A stretch of DNA of 42,276 bases from Deltaproteobacteria bacterium (lineage in GTDB: Bacteria > Myxococcota_A > Polyangia > Polyangiales > Ga0077539). Below the pieces are notes generated by a model that saw nothing but the letters and a program-made list of their open reading frames with translations, had not been told where the DNA came from and searched no databases. The DNA is taken from NCBI GenBank assembly GCA_016218725.1, contig JACRDB010000114.1, forward strand, positions 1 to 42,276. The letters run 5' to 3'. Below are positions 1 through 7,876 of the stretch, piece after piece; positions within the stretch are counted from its first letter, which is position 1, and every line of letters starts with the position of its first letter. The position numbers and the translations under genes were made by a program.

Positions 1-1
1 G

Positions 2-1225
2 GCGCAGCCGACGCCGCCGGACGCGGCGACCACCGCGGCCCAGGCGCCCGCCCAGAGCGCCGCCACGCCCGCGACCCCCGCCACGCCGACCACTCCCGCG
101 GCGCCTGCGACCCCCGCCGCGCCCGCGGCGGCCTCGGGCCCGCCGCCTTTGCGGTGGGCGGGCTCGCAGGTGTTCGCGTTCGTCAACGCGACCATCGACT
201 CGGCCATCCCGCTGGTGAACTATCCCGACGGGGCGTGTCGCCCGTCGGGGGCCGTGGTGCCCACGCTGGGGAGCGACTTCGCGGAGAACCCGGGGCTGCC
301 TCCGGGCGTGCGGCTGGACGCCTCGGCCGCCTCGGGGTCCTGCGGGCCGTACAACCCCACGGTCACTATGACCATCGCCCTGCGGCCCCGGTGGAACCTC
401 GGAGCCGGCTTCCAGCTCCGCGGGGGCTGGAACTACAACTACGAGTTCACCAACAGCGACACCACCACCACGCGCAACGAGCCGCGCTTCACGGACCCCT
501 TCTTCTCGCTGTTCTACAACCGCATCCCGCGGGTGGCGGGGTTCAAATTCCAGCCCTCGGTGACGGTGTCCCTCCCGGTGTCGCCGGAGTCCCGGGCCCG
601 CACGGTGATCTTCACCCCCAGCGTGGCCATGCAGATCTCCCGCGGCGTGGAGCACGTCCTGGGCGGGGACCTGCTCTTCGTGGGCAGCGTGAGCTTCAAC
701 CACCCGCTGTACCAGTACACCACTCCCGGCATCCGGGGTGAGCCGCAGTTCCCGCCGCAGTGCTACGCCGAGAACGGCATGGCGGACATGTCCTGCACGT
801 CGCAGCTCTCGGGGCTCTTTAACGTCTCCAACGCGCTGGTCTACGGCCTGACGGTGGTGGGCGAGTGGGGCGCCTGGTCCCCGGGCCTCTCCCTGAGTTA
901 CACCAGCTCCTGGGCGTACCGCTCCTCCACGGGGCCGCAGGACACGCCCAATGTGCGCCAGACGTCCAACTTCAGCTTCTGGCTCGACTGGAACGCCACG
1001 CCCTGGTTCACCCTGGAGCTCGGCTACTCGCTCCTGCGGCCGGTGCTGGACGCCGACGGGACCTACGGCAACCCCCTCTGGGCCCCGTACCAGCAGCCGA
1101 GCGTCTACCTCCTCGGGAACGTCGTGCTGGACACGCTCTACAACGCCCTGCGCGGCGGCGCGGGCGCCGGCGGCGTGATCCGTACGCAGAACCGCCCGAA
1201 CCGCAGCCCCTTCGTCGCTTTCTAG
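2..1225 (+). CDS. Outer-membrane beta-barrel protein, 5' end outside the window
   Basis: The reading frame is open from the first bases of the window, so the start lies upstream. The visible part begins with about 45 residues of Ala/Pro/Thr-rich low-complexity sequence. This is followed by roughly 355 residues of alternating hydrophobic and polar stretches rich in Tyr, Trp and Gly, as in transmembrane beta-strands, and the chain ends in Phe (SPFVAF), the usual C-terminal signal for barrel assembly. A TTG at 149 falls inside the frame but only because the linker ends there; I do not take it as the start. Several Cys residues (in the segments ending DGACRPS, GSCGPY, PQCYAEN and MSCTSQ) may form loop disulfides. 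I cannot assign a substrate; it could be a porin, transporter barrel or surface protein. Its 26-bp distance to pdhA suggests that readthrough is possible but no functional link is visible. Confidence 0.7.
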   Translation, partial: AQPTPPDAATTAAQAPAQSAATPATPATPTTPAAPATPAAPAAASGPPPLRWAGSQVFAFVNATIDSAIPLVNYPDGACRPSGAVVPTLGSDFAENPGLPPGVRLDASAASGSCGPYNPTVTMTIALRPRWNLGAGFQLRGGWNYNYEFTNSDTTTTRNEPRFTDPFFSLFYNRIPRVAGFKFQPSVTVSLPVSPESRARTVIFTPSVAMQISRGVEHVLGGDLLFVGSVSFNHPLYQYTTPGIRGEPQFPPQCYAENGMADMSCTSQLSGLFNVSNALVYGLTVVGEWGAWSPGLSLSYTSSWAYRSSTGPQDTPNVRQTSNFSFWLDWNATPWFTLELGYSLLRPVLDADGTYGNPLWAPYQQPSVYLLGNVVLDTLYNALRGGAGAGGVIRTQNRPNRSPFVAF

Positions 1226-1251
1226 GCTTCCCGGCAACAGCAATCGCTTCT

Positions 1252-2259
1252 ATGCTCCCGCGGCGCGGCGCCCCGGAGGCGCCGCAGCGAGGCGCCAAGG
1301 CCGTGCACGAACACACCGCTCTGCTCCGGGAGCTCCACCGGACCATGTTGCTCATCCGGCGCTTCGAGGAGGCCGCCGCCAAGGCCTACTCGCAGGGCCG
1401 CATCGGGGGCTTCCTGCACCTCTACATCGGCCAGGAGGCCAGCGCCGTCGGGGCCCTCTCGGCCCTCGGCCCCGAGGACTACATCGTAGGGACCTACCGG
1501 GATCACGGCCTGGCGCTCGCCCGCGGGATGAGCGCCCGGGCCTGCATGGCGGAGCTCTACGGCAAGGCCACGGGCTGCTCCAGGGGCATGGGGGGGTCCA
1601 TGCACTTCTTCGACGCGTCTCGAAAAATGATGGGCGGCTACGGCATCGTCGGGGGCCACGTGCCCCTCGCCGCGGGCATGGCCTTCGCCAGCAAGTACCG
1701 CAAGGAGAAGGGCGTCACCCTGTGCTTCCTGGGCGAGGGCGCCGTCTCCATCGGGGATTTCCACGAGGCCCTGTCCCTCGCGGCGCTGTGGCACCTGCCC
1801 CTGGTGGTCGTCGTCGAGAACAACGAGTACGCCATGGGCACCCCCCTGGAGCGCACCCTCAGCGTCGCCGACGTGTCCCTTAAGGCCCTGGCCTACGGCA
1901 TGGCCCGCGACCGCTTCCGCGCCGATGACGTGCTCACGGTCCGGGAGCACTTCCAGACCGCTGTCCAGCGCGCCCGGGAAGAGTCCCTCCCCACGCTCCT
2001 GGAGGTCCAGACCTACCGCTACCGAGGTCACTCCATGAGCGATCCTGGAAAATACAGAACCGCCGAGGAAGTTGAGGCCAGGAAGCGCAACGACTGTGTC
2101 CATCGCGCGGAGCTGGTGCTCCAGGAGTGGGGAGTGACCGAGGAGGAGCTCCAGGCGGTGGGGCGCTCGGTGGAGGCGGAGGTCGAGGACGCGGTGCGCT
2201 TCGCGGAGGAGAGCCCGGAGCCGTCGGAAGAGCTGATCGAGGCGTTGACCTATGCGTGA
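1252..2259 (+). CDS. pdhA: Pyruvate dehydrogenase E1 component, alpha subunit
   Basis: E1 alpha carries out thiamine-diphosphate-dependent decarboxylation of pyruvate and transfer of the acetyl group to the E2 lipoyl arm. The 335-residue length is normal for heterotetrameric E1 alpha. The ThDP/Mg motif is visible as GEGA at 161-164 followed by ENNEYAMGTP with Asn190-Asn191. The stretches RGMGGSMHFF and YRYRGHSMSDPGKYR (the active-site loop region) are typical. ATG 1252 is chosen because it gives the expected N-terminus, although no good ribosome site precedes it; the ATG at 1345 (MLLIRR) would cut into the conserved first helix. It overlaps pdhB by 8 bp, so the two subunits are likely made in equal amounts. 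Branched-chain or acetoin dehydrogenase are close relatives and cannot be fully excluded from sequence alone. Confidence 0.93.
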   Translation: MLPRRGAPEAPQRGAKAVHEHTALLRELHRTMLLIRRFEEAAAKAYSQGRIGGFLHLYIGQEASAVGALSALGPEDYIVGTYRDHGLALARGMSARACMAELYGKATGCSRGMGGSMHFFDASRKMMGGYGIVGGHVPLAAGMAFASKYRKEKGVTLCFLGEGAVSIGDFHEALSLAALWHLPLVVVVENNEYAMGTPLERTLSVADVSLKALAYGMARDRFRADDVLTVREHFQTAVQRAREESLPTLLEVQTYRYRGHSMSDPGKYRTAEEVEARKRNDCVHRAELVLQEWGVTEEELQAVGRSVEAEVEDAVRFAEESPEPSEELIEALTYA

Positions 2260-3229
2260 GCTACGGATCCGGGAGGCGCTCCGGGAGGCCCTCGCCGAGG
2301 AGCTTGAGCGGGACGAGAGGGTGTTTCTCATTGGCGAGGAGGTGGGGCACTACCAGGGGGCCTACAAGGTCACCGAGGGGCTCCTGGCGCGCTTTGGCGC
2401 GGCGCGGGTGATTGACGCGCCCATCGCCGAGGCGGGCTTCGCGGGGCTGGCCATCGGCGCGGCGATGGTGGGGCTCCGGCCCGTGGTGGAGTTCATGACC
2501 TGGAACTTCTCCGCGGTGGCCTTTGACCAGATTCTGAACAACGCGGCCAAGGTGCGGCAGATGTCCGGCGGGCAGTTCACCTGCCCGGTGGTGTTCCGCG
2601 GCCCCAACGGCGCGGCGAAGCAGGTAGGGGCGCAGCACTCGCAGTGCTTCGAGGCGTTCTATACGCACATCCCGGGGCTCAAGGTGGTGTGCCCGGCGAC
2701 GGCCGCGGACGCCAAGGGGCTCTTGAAGAGCGCCATCCGGGACGACAACCCCGTGCTGATTCTGGAGGACGAGAGGCTCTACGGCGTCAAGGGCCCGGTG
2801 CCCGACGGCGAGCACCTGGTGCCCCTCGGGGTGAGCCGCGTGGCCCGGGAGGGCGAGCGCGCCACGGTGGTCACCTGGGGCAAGGGCGTGGCACCCGCGC
2901 TCCAGGCGTGCGAGAGGCTCGCCGCGGAGGGAACCCAGTGCGCCGTGGTGGACCTTCGGAGCCTCCGGCCTCTGGACCACGGCCCCGCGGCGGAGAGCGT
3001 GCAGCGCACGGGCAGGGCCCTGGTGGTGCACGAGGCGTGGCCCTACGGCGGCGTCGGCGCGGAGGTCGTGGACCGGCTCCAGCGGGAGTGCTTCGGCGCG
3101 CTCCAGGCGCCGGTGCTGCGGGTCACCGGTCGCGACGCGTCGATGCCGTACAACAAGACACTGGAGGACCTCGTGGTGCCCTCCGCGGACACCGTGCTAC
3201 GCGCCCTCAGGGCGCTCCTAGCGTACTGA
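2252..3229 (+). CDS. pdhB: Pyruvate dehydrogenase E1 component, beta subunit
   Basis: This is the beta subunit of the E1 tetramer, which completes the active site and binds E2. The 325 residues include the transketolase pyrimidine-binding part (residues about 1-175) with the conserved GEEVGHYQGAYKVT and EFMTWNFSAVAFDQ stretches, and the C-terminal transketolase domain (about 190-325). The segment FRGPNGAAKQVGAQHSQ is characteristic of pyruvate dehydrogenase beta chains. The ATG at 2252 lies inside the end of pdhA (8-bp overlap). pdhC follows after 15 bp. Together the three genes form an E1alpha-E1beta-E2 operon; no E3 (dihydrolipoamide dehydrogenase) is present in the window, so that subunit must be encoded elsewhere. 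Confidence 0.94.
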   Translation: MRELRIREALREALAEELERDERVFLIGEEVGHYQGAYKVTEGLLARFGAARVIDAPIAEAGFAGLAIGAAMVGLRPVVEFMTWNFSAVAFDQILNNAAKVRQMSGGQFTCPVVFRGPNGAAKQVGAQHSQCFEAFYTHIPGLKVVCPATAADAKGLLKSAIRDDNPVLILEDERLYGVKGPVPDGEHLVPLGVSRVAREGERATVVTWGKGVAPALQACERLAAEGTQCAVVDLRSLRPLDHGPAAESVQRTGRALVVHEAWPYGGVGAEVVDRLQRECFGALQAPVLRVTGRDASMPYNKTLEDLVVPSADTVLRALRALLAY

Positions 3230-3244
3230 CCTGGAGACGACGCC

Positions 3245-4501
3245 GTGGCGAAGATCATCGAGCTGCCGAAGCTTTCGCCCACCATGGAGGAGGGCACGCT
3301 GGTGCGCTGGGCGCTCCCGGAGGGCTCCGCGGTGGACGTGGACACGCTCCTGGCCGAGGTGGAGACCGACAAGGCCACCATGGAGTTCCGGAGCTTTGAT
3401 CGGGGCACGCTCCTCAAGCGCCTGGTGCCCGAGGGGGCCGTGCTCAAATTGGGTCAGCCCGTGGCCATCCTTGGAGCTCCGGGCGAGGACACCGCGGCGC
3501 TGGAGCGCGGCGTCGCGGGCTCCGTAGACACCCCGGCCCCCGCGGCCGCACCCGCCGCGCCCGCCGCGCCCGCCGCGCCGCCACCCGAGGCCTCACCCGC
3601 GGCGGCGAAGGCCCCGGGAGGCCCTGCGCCGGACTATGTCCATGGCGAGAAGGGCGTAGCTGGCGTGGTGCTCGCGCCAAGCTCTCCGAGGGTCCGTCGC
3701 CTGGCCCGCGAGCAGCGCGTGGACCTCTCCGCGGTGCAGGGAAGCGGTCCCCACGGGAGGATCACCGAGGCGGACCTCACCCCGAAGGCCCCTCCCGTCG
3801 CCGCGGCGCTGCACCCCACGGACGTCGTGAGGGCGCCGTCGCCCATGCGCAAGACCATCGCCCGGAGGCTCACCGAGGCGAAGAGCACGGTGCCTCACTT
3901 CTACCTGGAGGCCGACCTGGACGTCGCCGCCCTGGCAGCGCTGAGGGAGAGCCTGAACGAAGGGGCCACACCCGAAGACAAGGTGTCGTTCAACGACCTA
4001 CTTGTAAGGGCGTGTGCGCTGGCGCTCCGTGCGGTCCCCGAGGCCAACGTGTCCTGGGTGGACGGGCAGCTTGTTGAGCATCACCGGGCGGACATCTCCG
4101 TGGCGGTGGCGATTGAAGACGGCCTGGTGACGCCGGTGGTGAGGGACGCCGACCGCCTCGGGGTGCGGGTCATCGCGCGCACCATCCGGGACCTGGCGGC
4201 GCGCGCAAAGGCGCGCAGGCTCTCCCTGGAGGAGATGCAGGGCGGCGTGTTCTCCGTGTCCAACCTCGGGATGTACGGCGTGGACCGCTTCTCCGCGGTG
4301 CTCAATCCCCCGGAGGGGATGATCCTGGCGGTGGGCGCCGTGCGGGACGTGCCGGTGGTGAAGGACGGCGCGGTGGTGCCCGGTCGGCGCTGCGCGGTGA
4401 CCCTCTCGTGCGACCACCGCGCGGTGGACGGGGCCCTGGGCGCGCGCTTCCTCCAGGCGCTGCGGGCCCTGGTCGAGCGGCCCCTGCGCATCCTTGGGTG
4501 A
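3245..4501 (+). CDS. pdhC: Dihydrolipoamide acetyltransferase (E2) of the pyruvate dehydrogenase complex
   Basis: E2 transfers the acetyl group from its lipoyl arm to CoA and forms the core of the complex. The 418 residues show one lipoyl domain (1-80, with the lipoylated Lys43 in ETDKATMEF), an Ala/Pro-rich swinging linker (about 98-120), a peripheral-subunit-binding domain (about 140-178, SPRVRRLAREQRVDLSAVQG) and a chloramphenicol-acetyltransferase-like catalytic domain ending with the active-site motif DHRAVDGALGARF. The GTG start at 3245 is preceded by GGAG at 3233-3236, 8 bp upstream. Only one lipoyl domain is present. It ends 4 bp before the stop of the convergent FadL-like gene. Confidence 0.93.
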   Translation: MAKIIELPKLSPTMEEGTLVRWALPEGSAVDVDTLLAEVETDKATMEFRSFDRGTLLKRLVPEGAVLKLGQPVAILGAPGEDTAALERGVAGSVDTPAPAAAPAAPAAPAAPPPEASPAAAKAPGGPAPDYVHGEKGVAGVVLAPSSPRVRRLAREQRVDLSAVQGSGPHGRITEADLTPKAPPVAAALHPTDVVRAPSPMRKTIARRLTEAKSTVPHFYLEADLDVAALAALRESLNEGATPEDKVSFNDLLVRACALALRAVPEANVSWVDGQLVEHHRADISVAVAIEDGLVTPVVRDADRLGVRVIARTIRDLAARAKARRLSLEEMQGGVFSVSNLGMYGVDRFSAVLNPPEGMILAVGAVRDVPVVKDGAVVPGRRCAVTLSCDHRAVDGALGARFLQALRALVERPLRILG

Positions 4502-4505
4502 TCGC

Positions 4506-5852
4506 TCAGAACCGAAGAGACAGCGTGGCGTTGGCCGCCAGCACCACGCCCGAGGCGACGTAGTCCCCCACCGGGTCCAGGGGGCTGGTCTTCTCCACGG
4601 CGCGCGGAGGGAGCCACTGGAGGGCGCCCGCGAGGTCCAGGGAGAGCCTCCCGGGCATGGCCGCGCCGAGCCTGGCGAGCTCCAGCCCCGCGCCCAGCGC
4701 GAAGGTGTGACGATCGGAGTCCATGAAGTTGGTCACCGCGGTCTGGTCGGGCACCGGCGTCGGGTCATACCGGTAGCCGCCTCGGACGCTCAGGCGGTGG
4801 CGCCCCAGCGCGCGGGCGTGCTCGACGCCCACACAGGCCGAGAGGGTGTCATGGAAGCCCGTCGGGAGCCTCGGGGCGGCGGGCGGGAGCGTAGGCTGGC
4901 GCAACCCCATGATCCCTGGAGGGATCCGGAGGTCCAGGCGCACGTCGAGGGCGGCCGTGGGGTTCTCGTAGGCCGACCAGTTGGTGTACTGCAGGTCCAG
5001 GGAGACCCTCCAGGCGGGCGACACGGTCCACGCGACGCCGCCCACGAGCTGCTGCGGCTGGAAGCCCGTGAGCGTCCGGGAGCGCAGGGCGTAGAGCCCC
5101 GGGATCACCAGGGCGTCCGGGTCGCTCAAGGACCCCACGACGATGCGCCCGGCGAGCGTCGCGTCGAGGGTGAGGTCCAGCTTGAACTCCCCGCGCCAGG
5201 CGAGGCCCAGGGACACCCCGCGGCCCAGATCCACCTGGAGCCCCGCGTGCGGGTAGCGCACCGCGGTCAGGTCCGCGTCCACCGTGTGGACGAGCTCCGA
5301 CGAGGCCGGGTTCACCACGGAGATGCGGCCGGAGATATCGATCCTGCCGCGGGTGGACGCCATGAAGGCCAGCCCCGCGCCCAGCCGGAGCCAACGCACC
5401 GGCGCCACGGCCACCGCCGCGCCGATGAAGAGCCGCTGGAGCCGTACGTCATAGAGCTCCCAGCGGGGCTGCCCCTGGGGCAGCGCCCGGACCCGCGAGA
5501 GGCGATCATCGGGGAGGTGGAAGGCCAGCCCGAACGCAAAGGGCAACCCAAAGAGCCTCCCGGGCGAGACCAGGCCTCCCACCAGGCCCCGCACCGGGTC
5601 CACCTCGTTGTCGCGGCCGTCGGTGCGGAGGAAATGCGACGCGGAGAGGTACCCAAGCTCGCCCTGGAGCCCCGCGGCGAGCCCGAGCCCCGCGGGGTTG
5701 TAGTACACCGCCGAGGCGTCGTCGGCGCGGGCCACCACGGCGCCGGCCAGGGCGCTGGAGCGCGCGCCGAAGCCGTACATGTCCAGGGGGTTGGCGCGCG
5801 CCGCCGGGGCCCCGAGGAGCGCCGCCCACAGCGTGAGGCTCCAGGCGCGCAT
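4506..5852 (-). CDS. OmpP1/FadL-family outer-membrane transporter
   Basis: This is a predicted outer-membrane barrel for hydrophobic substrates such as long-chain fatty acids. A signal peptide is visible (MRAWSLTLWAALLGAPAARA, then NPLDMYGFG), and right after it the family signature SALAGAVVARADDASAVYYN followed by PAGLG, the N-terminal hatch segment of FadL proteins. The remaining about 400 residues are strand-rich and end in TLSLRF, an aromatic-terminal barrel signal. Length (448 residues) fits the family. The ATG at 5852 overlaps the TGA of the upstream paralogue by one base (TGATG), which indicates translational coupling. The real substrate is unknown. It could serve fatty-acid uptake together with the beta-oxidation genes at 32414-35217, but that is speculation. 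Confidence 0.85.
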   Translation of the reverse strand: MRAWSLTLWAALLGAPAARANPLDMYGFGARSSALAGAVVARADDASAVYYNPAGLGLAAGLQGELGYLSASHFLRTDGRDNEVDPVRGLVGGLVSPGRLFGLPFAFGLAFHLPDDRLSRVRALPQGQPRWELYDVRLQRLFIGAAVAVAPVRWLRLGAGLAFMASTRGRIDISGRISVVNPASSELVHTVDADLTAVRYPHAGLQVDLGRGVSLGLAWRGEFKLDLTLDATLAGRIVVGSLSDPDALVIPGLYALRSRTLTGFQPQQLVGGVAWTVSPAWRVSLDLQYTNWSAYENPTAALDVRLDLRIPPGIMGLRQPTLPPAAPRLPTGFHDTLSACVGVEHARALGRHRLSVRGGYRYDPTPVPDQTAVTNFMDSDRHTFALGAGLELARLGAAMPGRLSLDLAGALQWLPPRAVEKTSPLDPVGDYVASGVVLAANATLSLRF

Positions 5853-7051
5853 CAGAAGGTCACCCCGAGGGTGAGCCCCGCGAAGACCGCCCCGCCGCCG
5901 TAGCGGGAGCCGTCCCCGTGGGTGCGCGTAAACAGCGTGTGGTGCTGCACATAGACGTCCAGGAGCACCCGCGTCCCGAGGGCCTCGGCGCCGAGGCCGA
6001 CGCCCGCGCAGAGGGCGAGGCGGGTGTTGTCCAGGTGGGCGCGGGCGGCGGTGGCCGTGGGCGCCGGCGTAGGCTCCAGGAAGACCCCTCCCCGCAGGGC
6101 GAAGAGGGCCCCGTCGGGCAGCGCCCAGCGGCGCTCCAGGGCGCCCCGAAGCACCACGGTGTCTACAAACTCCGCCGCCGGAGGTGCGGGGCTCCCCTCG
6201 GTGGTGGCGGTGACCGGCCCCGGGTAGGCGCCCCAGCGCTTGAAGGTGGCTGCGAGCGCGGCGGTGTAGCCCCCGTGGGCGTACCCGAACTCCAGGTGGG
6301 CCTGCGCCGGGTCGTATTGGGCCACGCCGGAGATGTCCAGCACGGGGATCGTGACGCCGAGGTCCCGGGCCTCGATGGTCACCAGGAAGCGCGCCACCAG
6401 CGAGCCCCGGAGCGTGAGTGCCACGGAGAAGGGCCCTCGCTCGAAGGACGCGCCCAGCACCGGCGCGTAGCTGGCCACGAGCTGGTCGTCGATGCGCGAG
6501 GACGCGCGCCCCGTAGCGTCCGCGGCCACGAGAACGCTGCCGGTGAGCCCCGCGAGGGCCGCCACGCCGCCGCCGACGCGCACGCCGTAGCCCAGGTCCA
6601 GCCCCGCCCCGAGCTGCACGGCGACGCTCTGGACGCGATCGACCAGGGTGCCGTATTGGGGCGTCTCCGGGCGCAGGATGCGGCCTCGAACGACCACCGC
6701 CAGGGGCGTGTGGAAGCCCACCCCGACGGCCACGCGGTCTTGGAGGGAGCCCCGGAGGGGCACCGGAAGCGTGAGGCCGATGATCGTGGCCCTGCCGGGG
6801 TCCGCGGCTACGTGGGCGCCCCCGAGGGAGAGCTCGAAGCCCGCCACGGCGTAGCCCAGGGTGAACTGCCGCCGGCGCGCGCGAGAGAGCCCCGCGGGGT
6901 TGGCATGCACGGCGGTGTAGTCGTCGGCCCAGGTCGCCCCGGTGCCGGCCAGGGCGGGGCTCCGGGCCCCGAACCCCGAGAGGTCCTGCGGCGAGGCCAG
7001 GGCCTCGGCGCCCGAGAGAACCACCGCCAGCACTGTCACCGCCTCGCGCAC
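5852..7051 (-). CDS. OmpP1/FadL-like outer-membrane protein, paralogue of the next gene
   Basis: This is the upstream member of a two-gene unit of FadL-like barrels. After a short hydrophobic signal segment (REAVTVLAVVLSGAEALA) comes SPQDLSGFGARSPALAGTG and then the hatch-type motif with ANPAGLSRA, matching the neighbour's N-terminus. The 399-residue protein is shorter than its partner and ends in TLGVTF. I place the start at GTG 7051; a GTG at 7039 is an alternative. No ATG lies near the signal peptide and no clear ribosome site is seen. The stop TGA shares one base with the ATG of the downstream paralogue. The divergent gap to the glycosyltransferase gene is only 102 bp and holds a 14-bp palindrome. 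Family membership is well supported and the substrate is unknown. Confidence 0.8.
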   Translation of the reverse strand: MREAVTVLAVVLSGAEALASPQDLSGFGARSPALAGTGATWADDYTAVHANPAGLSRARRRQFTLGYAVAGFELSLGGAHVAADPGRATIIGLTLPVPLRGSLQDRVAVGVGFHTPLAVVVRGRILRPETPQYGTLVDRVQSVAVQLGAGLDLGYGVRVGGGVAALAGLTGSVLVAADATGRASSRIDDQLVASYAPVLGASFERGPFSVALTLRGSLVARFLVTIEARDLGVTIPVLDISGVAQYDPAQAHLEFGYAHGGYTAALAATFKRWGAYPGPVTATTEGSPAPPAAEFVDTVVLRGALERRWALPDGALFALRGGVFLEPTPAPTATAARAHLDNTRLALCAGVGLGAEALGTRVLLDVYVQHHTLFTRTHGDGSRYGGGAVFAGLTLGVTF

Positions 7052-7095
7052 GGTGCGCCGAGCGTACCGAACCCGGCGCGCACTTGTCGCAGCAA

Positions 7096-7109
7096 AACCG
7101 CGCGCGGTT
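7096..7109. promoter_or_regulatory. 14-bp perfect palindrome in a divergent promoter gap
   Basis: The sequence AACCGCGCGCGGTT is fully self-complementary. It sits between the start of the FadL-like gene (7051, minus strand) and the glycosyltransferase gene (7154, plus strand), so a dimeric regulator bound here could affect both. No recognisable -35 or -10 boxes were identified. A chance GC-rich palindrome cannot be excluded. Confidence 0.3.
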
Positions 7110-7153
7110 CCCGGTTGCGGCCGCGGTCCCTGGCACGCTACGGTCCCCCGGGC

Positions 7154-7876
7154 ATGGCGCCGAGGGTCTTGATCATCACCCCGACCTACAACGAGCGGGA
7201 CAACCTGGAGCCCTTCCTCGCCGCGGTCTTCGAGGTCGTCCCCGAGGCCCACGTGCTGGTGGTGGACGACGCGTCGCCGGACGGCACCGGGGAGCTGGCG
7301 GACGCGCTCTCCACGCGGGACGAGCGCGTGCATGTGCTGCACCGCGCGGCCAAGCTGGGCCTGGGGACCGCCTACCTCCAGGGCTTCGCCTGGGCCCTGG
7401 AGCGCCCCTACGATGTGCTCTTCGAGATGGACACGGACCTGTCCCACGACCCGGTGTATGTCCCGTCGCTCCTGCGGGCCATCGAGGACGGCGCGGACGT
7501 GGTCATCGGGAGCAGGAACGTCCCGGGCGGCAGCGTGGAGGGCTGGGGGCCCGGGCGGCATTTCATGTCCCAGGGCGGGAGCGTGTACTCCCGTTGGATC
7601 CTCGGGATCCGGGTGAGGGACCTCACCTCGGGGTACAAGGCCTTCACCCGCCGCGCGCTGGAGCGCATAGACCTCGGGGCCGTGCGCTCCAACGGGTACG
7701 CCTTCCAGATCGAGCTCACGTACCGGGCGCTCCGGCGTGGGCTCCGCGTGGCCGAGGTGCCGATCCGCTACGTGGACCGGCGCGCGGGGGCCAGCAAGAT
7801 GTCCCGGAGGATCTTCGCCGAGGCCGCCGTGATGGTCTGGAAGCTCCGCGTAGACGGCGTCCTCGGGAGGCTCTAG
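7154..7876 (+). CDS. Polyprenol-phosphate mannosyltransferase-like family 2 glycosyltransferase
   Basis: It is predicted to transfer a sugar (mannose in the best-known relatives) from a nucleotide donor to polyprenyl phosphate at the cytoplasmic face of the inner membrane. The 240 residues form a single GT-A domain: the N-terminal VLIITPTYNERDNL, the nucleotide-binding VVDDASPDGTGELAD, the metal-binding DxD-type EMDTDLSHDPVY, and later GSRNVPGG and GYAFQIELTYRA, all typical of the DPM1-like branch. It lacks the C-terminal membrane helices found in some bacterial fusions. ATG 7154 gives the expected N-terminus. Its stop shares the 4-bp CTAG with the stop of the convergent gene. The sugar specificity is an inference from family resemblance. 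Confidence 0.88.
   Translation: MAPRVLIITPTYNERDNLEPFLAAVFEVVPEAHVLVVDDASPDGTGELADALSTRDERVHVLHRAAKLGLGTAYLQGFAWALERPYDVLFEMDTDLSHDPVYVPSLLRAIEDGADVVIGSRNVPGGSVEGWGPGRHFMSQGGSVYSRWILGIRVRDLTSGYKAFTRRALERIDLGAVRSNGYAFQIELTYRALRRGLRVAEVPIRYVDRRAGASKMSRRIFAEAAVMVWKLRVDGVLGRL

Noticed and set aside
5918..7153. Long plus-strand extension upstream of the glycosyltransferase
   Set aside because: It is opposite a well-supported porin gene and has low-complexity Gly/Arg/Ala composition; the true start is ATG 7154.
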